A DNA stretch of 8,636 nucleotides, from contig JAJYNT010000079.1 of the NCBI GenBank assembly GCA_021786215.1, positions 1 to 8,636 on the forward strand, given 5' to 3'. A program made the translations under genes and the position numbers. The notes beneath the pieces are model-generated. The model was not told the DNA's origin. It saw only the letters and a list, made by a program, of their open reading frames with translations, and did no database searches. Origin of the DNA: Chloroflexota bacterium (GTDB taxonomy: Bacteria; Chloroflexota; UBA6077). Of the stretch, positions 1-5,283 are shown piece after piece (the first letter of the stretch is position 1; every line of letters begins with the position of its first letter).

Positions 1-579
1 CACCTCCCGAGCCATCCGGTAGGGTTCTTTTTGAACGATCGAGGGGGAGGCGTCTCCGTAGTGCTTGTGGATTCGGACGGCCAGGGAGGAGCTGATCTGG
101 AGCGATTGGAGGAAGACCATCACCTCCTGGATGACCTTCTGTGCCTCCCATGCCTGGGTGATTATCTCGGCTCGCTTATATCCTAGCCCCGGTACCTCTC
201 GCAGCCGCTTCGGCTCTTGCTCGATCACATCCAGTGTTTCCAGACCGAAGTAATCCACGATGCGGCCGGCAGTGACGGGACCTATGCCTTTGATCAGCCC
301 CGAGCCCAGGTAACGGCGAATCCCGTCGACGCTGGCGGGCAGCACCACCTGGTAGCGCTCCACCTGGAACTGGCGGCCGAAGCGTGGGTGGGTGGTCCAT
401 CGACCCTGGAGGCGCAGCGTCTCGCCGACGTTCAGAGATTGGAGGTTGCCGGCGATGGTGACCAGGTCATGTTCATCCGCCGGCTGCAGCCGTGCGATGG
501 TGTAGCCGTTCTCTTCGTTGCTATAGGTTATCCGCTCGACGACGCCTTCGAGGGAGGTGAGGAAAGTGGAAGTCTCCAT
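1..579 (-). CDS. recD2: RecD2-type ATP-dependent DNA helicase, N-terminal part (cut by window edge)
   Basis: RecD2 is a superfamily 1B 5'-3' DNA helicase of the RecD/TraA group that works in repair without RecBC. The 193 visible residues begin METSTF at an ATG (579-577) and read open to base 1. About three quarters of the protein, including the Walker motifs, lies outside the window; full-length members are usually over 700 residues. Residues 10-80 match the N-terminal OB-like domain (SLEGVVERITYSNEENGYTI). Residues 93-145 carry two helix-hairpin-helix stretches typical of RecD2: GLIKGIGPVTAGRIVDYFG, and VPGLGYKRAEII. EPYRMAREV at the end matches the family segment just ahead of the helicase core. 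No other in-frame start upstream is plausible. The Shine-Dalgarno match is poor (AGAAG about 10 nt away). The gene follows the symporter on the same strand after 211 bp and seems to have its own promoter. The RecD2 assignment is secure; the symbol is by family. Confidence 0.9.
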   Translation of the reverse strand, partial: METSTFLTSLEGVVERITYSNEENGYTIARLQPADEHDLVTIAGNLQSLNVGETLRLQGRWTTHPRFGRQFQVERYQVVLPASVDGIRRYLGSGLIKGIGPVTAGRIVDYFGLETLDVIEQEPKRLREVPGLGYKRAEIITQAWEAQKVIQEVMVFLQSLQISSSLAVRIHKHYGDASPSIVQKEPYRMAREV

Positions 580-599
580 AGATATCAGCTTCTGGACAC

Positions 600-608
600 A
601 TTATACCA
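600..608 (-). promoter_or_regulatory. Extended -10 promoter of recD2
   Basis: On the minus strand, 608 to 600 reads TGGTATAAT, a perfect TATAAT preceded by the TGn extension. No good -35 hexamer lies 16-18 bp upstream (TAAGAG at 17), which is common for extended -10 promoters. Transcription would start near base 593, giving a leader of only about 14 nt before the ATG at 579. The downstream bases GTG are shared with the symporter promoter at 2419-2427. Confidence 0.6.
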
Positions 609-631
609 GGGGCGTCACAAGGCTCTTATTG

Positions 632-643
632 GGACAGCTGTCC
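632..643. promoter_or_regulatory. 12-bp perfect palindrome upstream of recD2, possible operator
   Basis: GGACAGCTGTCC is a perfect dyad centred about 45 bp upstream of the predicted recD2 transcription start, where an activator or repressor could bind. It has no following T-tract, so it is not a terminator. I know of no regulator with this site. The operator role is a guess from position and symmetry. Confidence 0.25.
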
Positions 644-742
644 AGCCAACCCAAGGGGTCGTCCCCACACGTTATTGGTGCCGGTCCCCATCCTCGACCC
701 GACGGCTGTCCCCATGATATCCAGAACGGGGGCACAAGGGAA

Positions 743-766
743 GGGGACGGCCCTAAGGTCATCCCC
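743..766 (-). terminator. Possible terminator hairpin after the symporter gene
   Basis: GGGGACG (743-749) and CATCCCC (760-766) form a 7-bp stem with one G-U pair and a 10-base loop, 24 bases past the symporter stop. On the minus strand the stem is followed by TTCCCTT, a poor T-tract; on the plus strand by CTCTTTCT. It could end transcription ahead of the recD2 promoter, but the weak U-run keeps confidence low. Confidence 0.35.
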
Positions 767-790
767 CTCTTTCTGAACAGTCTGGGAATG

Positions 791-2080
791 CTACGCTTCC
801 TGCAGCCCCTTGAAAGTGAGTTCGTCCAGGGTTAGCTCCCGCTTGCCGTAGAAGACATCCTTTCTCAGCATACCCTTCTCGGTGCCTGCCACCATGATAG
901 CCCCGGACAGGTCGTCGATCACGTTGAGGGTGGTCCGGAACATGTCTGGAATGAAGTCTATGCCGGCGATTATGGCGATGCCCTCAATCGGCAGCCCCAC
1001 TCCCTGCAGCACCATCGCCAGCAGCACCAGTCCGCCACTGGGGATCACGGTGCCGCCGAAGTTGATCAGGATTGCCAGCAGCACCAGGTTGATCTGCTGC
1101 TCGGTACCCATGGGGATCCCATACAGTTGGGCGATGAACATCGCCGCGATAGGCTGCCACAGCACCGTACCGTCCTGGTTGAAGGTCGCTCCCAGGGGCA
1201 GGGAGAAGCCGACGATCTCGGGACGGATCCCCAGTTTCTGCTCGGCCACCTGCATGGAGACCGGCAGGGATGCTGCCGAGGAGCGGGTGCTGAAGGCTAC
1301 CATCATGTAGTCCACCGACCGCTTGTAGAACTGGATCGGGTTCACCCGTGCGATCAGCGCCACGAAGATGGACACGACGACGAAGGTCTGGAACAGTAGG
1401 GCGACGATGCAGGTGACCACGTACAGGGCAAGAGCTGTCAGCGTGGCCGTGCCTGTGGAGGCGGTGAGCCAGGACATCAGGGCAAAGATGGCGTAGGGAG
1501 AGTAGGCCATGATCACATAGACCATCTTCACCATGATCTGGAAGAGGGAGTCCAGCAGGTCCTTGACTGGTTGGGCCTTCTTGCCCATTGAGCCCATCAC
1601 CAGACCGAAGATGATCCCGAAGATCACCACCTGCAGGATATTGGCCGTAGCCGCCGCGTTGATCACGTTGGTGGGGAACATGTTCAGCATGATATCGACG
1701 AAGGTTGGCGGCTTGGCGGCCTCGGGCGGTTTCAACTGACCGAAGGCGGCGAGGTTAATTCCCGCGCCGGGCCTGAAGATGTCGGCCGACATCACGCCGA
1801 TGACGCCGGCGACTACCGTGGTCATCGTGTAGAACACGACCACCTTGACTGCGATGCGGCCGAAGGAGCGGATGTCCACGCTGGCCATGGCCACGGTGAG
1901 GGCGGAGAAGATCAATGGGATCACCACCACCTGGATCAGACGGATGAAGATGTCACCGAGCCACTTGATGTCTGTCCCGATGGTCCACTTTGACGCGTTG
2001 CAGATCAATCCAAAGACTATCCCCAGGACCATCCCGATGAAGATCTGAACCGTGACGGGTTGCCGGAACCACCAGCGCAT
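791..2080 (-). CDS. SLC1/DAACS-family dicarboxylate or acidic amino acid:cation symporter
   Basis: This is an inner-membrane secondary transporter of the GltP/DctA/GltPh family, which imports glutamate, aspartate or C4-dicarboxylates with Na+ or H+. Its 429 residues match the family's usual length. The N-terminal half has hydrophobic helices at about 10-28, 44-66, 80-100, 145-163, 185-205 and 213-245. The transport core is clear: HP1 loop TRSSAASLP (265-273), TM7 motif NQDGT (301-305, usually NMDGT), HP2 around GGTVIPSGG (342-350), and TM8 DMFRTTLNV with D379, R382, T383 and N386, then D390. These align with GltPh D394, R397, T398, N401 and D405. Arg382 is the residue that contacts the substrate side-chain carboxylate in acidic-substrate members, so an acidic substrate is favoured. 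Which acid, and which cation, cannot be told. The start is well supported: GGGAGG lies 8 nt upstream of the ATG. A promoter sits about 330 nt upstream. Family certain; substrate inferred. Confidence 0.93.
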   Translation of the reverse strand: MRWWFRQPVTVQIFIGMVLGIVFGLICNASKWTIGTDIKWLGDIFIRLIQVVVIPLIFSALTVAMASVDIRSFGRIAVKVVVFYTMTTVVAGVIGVMSADIFRPGAGINLAAFGQLKPPEAAKPPTFVDIMLNMFPTNVINAAATANILQVVIFGIIFGLVMGSMGKKAQPVKDLLDSLFQIMVKMVYVIMAYSPYAIFALMSWLTASTGTATLTALALYVVTCIVALLFQTFVVVSIFVALIARVNPIQFYKRSVDYMMVAFSTRSSAASLPVSMQVAEQKLGIRPEIVGFSLPLGATFNQDGTVLWQPIAAMFIAQLYGIPMGTEQQINLVLLAILINFGGTVIPSGGLVLLAMVLQGVGLPIEGIAIIAGIDFIPDMFRTTLNVIDDLSGAIMVAGTEKGMLRKDVFYGKRELTLDELTFKGLQEA

Positions 2081-2412
2081 CTCGAAAACCTCCCGTTGGA
2101 TTCCATCATCTGTTGATCACAGAGGAGAACGACAGGATATAGATTGGACTCGAGTGGTCGCACTCGCTGGGAAGACCGTGGTGACCGCACCGCGTTCGCC
2201 ACCGTCGGCTCATGTATGAAGGAAGCGACGCAAGGCATCGTCGGGGATCGGCCGTGTGAGATCGGGACGTCACCTCCCCCCACAACAGGCCCAGACCGTT
2301 GCGGCTGGGCGGCGAGCGGCACTCTCTCCTCGTGGAGTGCTTCCGGCCGCCTACCCATGGGGACGGCCCGGGATGACCGGTAGGAAGCCTGCACCATGCA
2401 CGTTCGGGCTGC
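2081..2412 (-). other. Long untranslated leader of the symporter gene
   Basis: If transcription starts at the promoter 2419-2446, the symporter mRNA carries about 330 nt before its ATG. I find no convincing gene here. The leader has GC-rich inverted repeats, such as GCACTC/GAGTGC arms around 2319-2340 and CCTACC/GGTAGG arms at 2350-2355 and 2379-2384. I see no T-box core or known riboswitch motif. The Shine-Dalgarno GGGAGG for the symporter is at its 3' end. Confidence 0.4.
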
Positions 2413-2418
2413 TACCAC

Positions 2419-2446
2419 ATTATAGCAACTTGGAACATACAAGCAA
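2419..2446 (-). promoter_or_regulatory. Promoter for the symporter gene (extended -10)
   Basis: On the minus strand, 2427 to 2419 reads TGCTATAAT, a perfect -10 with TGn extension. TTGCTT at 2446-2441 is a partial -35 with a 16-bp spacer. Start of transcription would be near 2412. The core and the next three bases (TATAATGTG) are identical to the recD2 promoter, which supports both. Confidence 0.55.
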
Positions 2447-2482
2447 TCAAATGAATGGATATTAGCAGGAGCTGTTGCTGGT

Positions 2483-2512
2483 TGGACATGGCTGGAGACA
2501 CTGCTGTATTAT
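2483..2512 (+). promoter_or_regulatory. Candidate promoter for thrB-lysC
   Basis: TGGACA (2483-2488) and TATTAT (2507-2512) are each one base off consensus, with an 18-bp spacer. Transcription would start near 2519, about 35 nt before the thrB ATG at 2554. That would leave the upstream in-frame ATGs at 2455 and 2488 outside the mRNA, which agrees with the family-based choice of start. Confidence 0.4.
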
Positions 2513-2553
2513 GTTTCACACCCTACCAGCCGGACGGAGATTCGAATCGTACT

Positions 2554-3462
2554 ATGCCCAGGCAGGTTACCGTCAGAGTTCCGGCTACCAGCGCCAACCT
2601 CGGCCCTGGATTCGACTCCATCGGCATAGCGCTGGAACTGTACAACACCGTTGCCATCGAGGCCAGCGACGAGTTCGGCGTGAGTCTATCAGGTGAGGGC
2701 GAGGACGTTCTCTCCCAGGGGCAGGACAACCTGGTCTATCAGGGTGTGCTCGCTGTGTACGAGAAGCTGCACAGGAAGGTTCCTCCCCTCACCCTCTCCT
2801 GTGAGAACTGGGTTCCGCTGGCCCGAGGGCTGGGAAGCAGCAGCGCGGCACTGGTGGCCGGACTGGTGGCCGGCAACGAGTTTCTGGGCCATCCTCTTTC
2901 CAGCGAGGCTCTCCTTCAGATCGCAACTAAGATGGAGGGGCACCCCGATAACGTTACCCCGGCCCTTTTCGGAGGGCTGCAGGTGGCGGTCATGAACGGT
3001 TCCACCGTGCAGCACCTTCGGGTCCCTCTCGCGGCGGATCTCGGTATTGTGGCCTTTGTCCCCGACTTTCCGATGCTCACTTCAGAGGCCCGCGAGATCC
3101 TACCCCGTCACGTCTCCAGGGCCGATGCTATCTATAACATCAGCCGAGCTTCGCTCCTGGTGGCAGCCATGACAACGGGGGCGATCCATCTGCTGAAGGC
3201 AGCTACCGAAGATGCCCTGCACCAGCCCTACCGGCTGAAGCTGTTCCCAGCCATGGGAGAGATAATCCAGGCAGGACTGGATGCCGGCGCGGCTGGGGCT
3301 GCCCTTAGCGGTGCCGGGTCCAGCATCCTCGCCTTCTCACTTGGCGGGGAGGAGCGGGTGGCCGAGGCCATGAGCGGGGCCGGAGCTCGCGCCGGGGTAG
3401 ATGGACGAACGATCGTGACAAGGATCTGCTACTCTGGCGCGCAAATTGTTGATAGAGCGTAA
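2554..3462 (+). CDS. thrB: Homoserine kinase
   Basis: ThrB phosphorylates L-homoserine with ATP to O-phosphohomoserine, the step before threonine synthase, in the cytoplasm. The 302-residue protein has all three GHMP-kinase motifs in order: motif 1, VPATSANLGPGFDSIGIAL (9-27); motif 2, the phosphate-binding LARGLGSSSAALVAG (89-103); and motif 3, ALSGAGSSILAF (250-261). EGHPDNVTPALFGGLQV (128-144) is also typical of homoserine kinases. The frame stays open upstream to an ATG at 2455, but those 33 extra residues have no family counterpart, and the enzyme normally begins just ahead of motif 1. A GGAG sits about 14 nt before the chosen ATG, so the ribosome-binding site is only fair. lysC follows after 27 bp, making an aspartate-pathway operon. 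The genes for homoserine dehydrogenase and threonine synthase are not in the window. Confidence 0.95.
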   Translation: MPRQVTVRVPATSANLGPGFDSIGIALELYNTVAIEASDEFGVSLSGEGEDVLSQGQDNLVYQGVLAVYEKLHRKVPPLTLSCENWVPLARGLGSSSAALVAGLVAGNEFLGHPLSSEALLQIATKMEGHPDNVTPALFGGLQVAVMNGSTVQHLRVPLAADLGIVAFVPDFPMLTSEAREILPRHVSRADAIYNISRASLLVAAMTTGAIHLLKAATEDALHQPYRLKLFPAMGEIIQAGLDAGAAGAALSGAGSSILAFSLGGEERVAEAMSGAGARAGVDGRTIVTRICYSGAQIVDRA

Positions 3463-3489
3463 CCGAGGACTGTCTATTGGGAGGGTCCC

Positions 3490-4707
3490 ATGGCACTCAT
3501 CGTACAAAAGTATGGCGGCTCGTCGGTCGCCACCGCTGAGAGGATCCTGGCCGTTGCTCGGCGCGTCGTCGCGACTAAAGAGTCTGGCCACAGCATGGTT
3601 GTTGTGGTGTCGGCCATGGGCAAGACCACCGATCAGCTGATCGCTCTCGCCCGTGAGGTTTCGTCCGAGCCGGATGAGCGGGAGCTGGATCTGCTGATGT
3701 CCACCGGCGAGACGGTCTCGGCGACCCTGATGGCCATGGCCCTCCGCAGCATGGGGCACACGGCAATCTCACTCACGGCAGGCCAGGCAGGGATCCACAC
3801 TGACTCTTTGCATGGGCGAGCCCGCATCAAGTCGGTGGAGGTCGATCGCCTCCAGCGGGAACTGGACTCCGGGAAGATCGTCATAGTGACCGGCTTCCAG
3901 GGAATCACCGACGAAGTGGATGTGACCACCCTTGGCAGGGGTGGATCGGACACCACGGCGGTGGCATTGGCGGTAGCGTTGAAGGCGGACCGCTGTGACA
4001 TCTATACCGATGTGGATGGTGTGTACACGTCGGATCCACGGTTGGTGCCGGAGGCGCGAAAGCTGGATGAGATATCCTATCAGGAGATGTTGGAGATGGC
4101 CCAGTTGGGGTCCAAGGTGATGCATCCCAGGTCTGTGGAACTGGGAGAGGCCTTTGGTGTCCCCATCATGGTCCGGTCTAGCTTCAACGAGGAGCCGGGT
4201 ACGTTGATTCACGAGGTTAGCGGAATGGAAACCAGAAACCGAGTTCGAGGGATAGCTCACGACCTCAACGCCGGTAAGATCTCCGTGGTGGGCGTTCCCG
4301 ACCGGCCGGGGCTGGCGGCCTCCATCTTCGAGCCGCTCTCTCGGGCGGGCATCAGCGTGGATGTCATCGTTCAGAACGTCACCGTGGAGGGCGCCACCGA
4401 TCTCTCTTTCACCGTGGCTCGTGGCGACGTGGCGAAGGCGGTGCGAATCGTGGATCCGGTGGCGCAGGAGATTGGGGCGAAGCAGGTGCTGAGCTCCGAC
4501 AATCAGGGCAAGGTTTCGATTGTCGGAGCGGGCATCCAGAGCGCGCCGGGCATCGCCGCTGCCATGTTCCGTGCTCTTTCCGATGCCGGCATCAACATCG
4601 AGATGATCACTACATCGGAGATCCGGATAACCTGCATCGTCGATCGGGATAAGGTGCAGGAGGCGGTGCGGAAACTCCACCAGCTGTTCGAACTGGACAA
4701 GGCCTAA
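3490..4707 (+). CDS. lysC: Aspartokinase with two C-terminal ACT domains
   Basis: Aspartokinase phosphorylates L-aspartate to aspartyl-4-phosphate, the first step towards lysine, methionine, threonine and diaminopimelate. At 405 residues it is the length of the LysC alpha form of Bacillus subtilis and Corynebacterium. The kinase domain (about 1-240) shows QKYGGSSVAT (6-15, usually KFGGTS), STGETVSATLMA (71-82), TLGRGGSDTTAVALA (147-161), YTDVDGVYTSDPR (172-184) and KVMHPRSVE (209-217). ACT1 spans about 264-335 (VVGVPDRPGLAASIFEPLS) and ACT2 about 343-400 (IVGAGIQSAPGIAAAMFRA). These domains bind lysine and/or threonine for feedback inhibition. The start is firm: GGGAGGG lies 4 nt before the ATG. 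thrB is 27 bp upstream. The stop is 11 bp from the convergent stop of the next gene. A probable internal start at codon 246 is listed separately. Confidence 0.96.
   Translation: MALIVQKYGGSSVATAERILAVARRVVATKESGHSMVVVVSAMGKTTDQLIALAREVSSEPDERELDLLMSTGETVSATLMAMALRSMGHTAISLTAGQAGIHTDSLHGRARIKSVEVDRLQRELDSGKIVIVTGFQGITDEVDVTTLGRGGSDTTAVALAVALKADRCDIYTDVDGVYTSDPRLVPEARKLDEISYQEMLEMAQLGSKVMHPRSVELGEAFGVPIMVRSSFNEEPGTLIHEVSGMETRNRVRGIAHDLNAGKISVVGVPDRPGLAASIFEPLSRAGISVDVIVQNVTVEGATDLSFTVARGDVAKAVRIVDPVAQEIGAKQVLSSDNQGKVSIVGAGIQSAPGIAAAMFRALSDAGINIEMITTSEIRITCIVDRDKVQEAVRKLHQLFELDKA
4225..4707 (+). CDS. Probable in-frame beta subunit of aspartokinase (internal start within lysC)
   Basis: Codon 246 of lysC is an ATG (4225) preceded by GAGG at 4213-4216 with an 8-nt spacer, a good ribosome-binding layout inside a coding region. 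Translation from here would give a 160-residue protein starting METRN and containing just the two ACT domains. In Bacillus subtilis aspartokinase II and Corynebacterium glutamicum, a beta subunit of similar size is made from an internal start at nearly the same codon and joins the full-length chain in an alpha2beta2 enzyme. Position, size and domain boundary all agree, but sequence alone does not prove that the site is used. Confidence 0.55.
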   Translation: METRNRVRGIAHDLNAGKISVVGVPDRPGLAASIFEPLSRAGISVDVIVQNVTVEGATDLSFTVARGDVAKAVRIVDPVAQEIGAKQVLSSDNQGKVSIVGAGIQSAPGIAAAMFRALSDAGINIEMITTSEIRITCIVDRDKVQEAVRKLHQLFELDKA

Positions 4708-4718
4708 TACACCGCCAT

Positions 4719-4970
4719 TCAGATCGAACCGTTCGGGCCACCCATCGAAGCCCTGACCAGATCCAGGACCCGGCTCAATATGGCGCTGGCCACAGCGCCG
4801 ATCCCACCAACCAGGGCGAGTGCCATGCCGACCTTGGCTGTATCGTGAAGGCCGAGAGTGGCGAAGATCTCAGGGCGTGCGGCCATTGCCAGCCCTGTTA
4901 GAAGCAGCAGAACCGAGATAGCCAGGACTATGGCCACCAGATATGTGCCGGCCCGAAGCGCTGCCACCAT
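4719..4970 (-). CDS. Small two-helix membrane protein of unknown function
   Basis: I do not recognise this 83-residue protein. It has two strongly hydrophobic segments, about residues 7-30 (YLVAIVLAISVLLLLTGLAMA) and 47-65 (VGMALALVGGIGAVASAIL), joined by a short polar link (ARPEIFATLGLHDTAK). The tail, SRVLDLVRASMGGPNGSI, is mildly basic. The likely fold is a helical hairpin in the inner membrane. Evidence for a real gene is an exact GGAGG 8 nt before the ATG and a protein-like composition. The gene fills the space beside lysC with only 11 bp between the two convergent stops. It lies downstream of the sensor kinase on the same strand after 313 bp, too far to assume an operon. Confidence 0.7.
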   Translation of the reverse strand: MVAALRAGTYLVAIVLAISVLLLLTGLAMAARPEIFATLGLHDTAKVGMALALVGGIGAVASAILSRVLDLVRASMGGPNGSI

Positions 4971-5283
4971 AGGGCCTGCCTCCGACCGATAAAGTCCCCA
5001 GGACTTGGCGGATGGACAGCTCTGTCATCACAGCCGCCTCGAACTGGTTGATGCAAGACCCGTTCCCCGCTCATCACAACGGCGGCATGGTTCACGGAAA
5101 CGGCGAGATGGAGAGTAACAGTAGAGGCGACCGGCCGGTCGCCCTGGTGGCTCCAGTGGCCCATCCTGGCCCCAGGGCGAGCGCCGCTCGCCCCTACGAC
5201 TGGCACACCGTCGCTGAACCATCCCCACAACGGCGAACCGTACCTTCGAGCGAGTTCAACTGATATGGCTGAGATCTGAACTC
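4971..5283. other. Gap between sensor kinase and small membrane gene
   Basis: I see no gene in these 313 bases. They hold the small gene's Shine-Dalgarno (GGAGG, minus strand, 4983-4979), a short hairpin with AAGTCC and GGACTT arms at 4992-5006, and the pair of GTAG-headed palindromes at 5121-5197. I see no clear promoter for the small gene and no terminator for the kinase. The open frames on both strands here look like by-products of high GC. Confidence 0.6.
5121..5197. repeat. Inverted pair of GTAG-headed palindromic repeats (REP-like, family 1)
   Basis: Left copy (5121-5147, plus strand): GTAG, then A, then the perfect 18-bp palindrome GGCGACCGGCCGGTCGCC (5126-5143), then CTGG. Right copy (minus strand, 5197 to 5172): GTAG, then G, then a stem-loop with arms GGCGAGC and GCTCGCC, then CTGG. 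The copies agree at 23 of 27 aligned positions. The two changes in the stem are a paired C-G to G-C swap, so base pairing is kept. A GTAG head, a hairpin and inverted pairing are hallmarks of REP/BIME elements mobilised by RAYT (Y1-type) transposases. No such gene is in the window. Confidence 0.7.

Noticed and set aside
2144..2383. 79-residue plus-strand frame in the divergent control region
   Set aside because: No ribosome-binding site, no protein-like hydrophobic pattern, and it spans the inverted repeats of the leader.
2017..2442. 141-residue minus-strand frame over the symporter leader
   Set aside because: It overlaps the symporter start in another frame, has low-complexity Arg/Ser/Pro composition and no recognisable domain.
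2455..2553. Upstream in-frame extension of thrB from the ATG at 2455
   Set aside because: The 33 extra residues have no counterpart in homoserine kinases, lack a ribosome-binding site and overlap the predicted promoter. The family starts at 2554.
2081..2553. T-box or amino-acid riboswitch ahead of the symporter or thrB
   Set aside because: I could not find the T-box core, a lysine riboswitch core or an antiterminator. The predicted thrB leader is only about 35 nt.
3769..4680. 303-residue frame antisense to lysC
   Set aside because: A shadow of a GC-rich gene. The lysC strand has all the family motifs and the antisense product is rich in His and Arg without any domain.
5012..5263. Plus-strand 83-residue frame in the 4971-5283 gap
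   Set aside because: It runs through both GTAG-headed palindromes, has no Shine-Dalgarno and no domain; repeat DNA is the better explanation.
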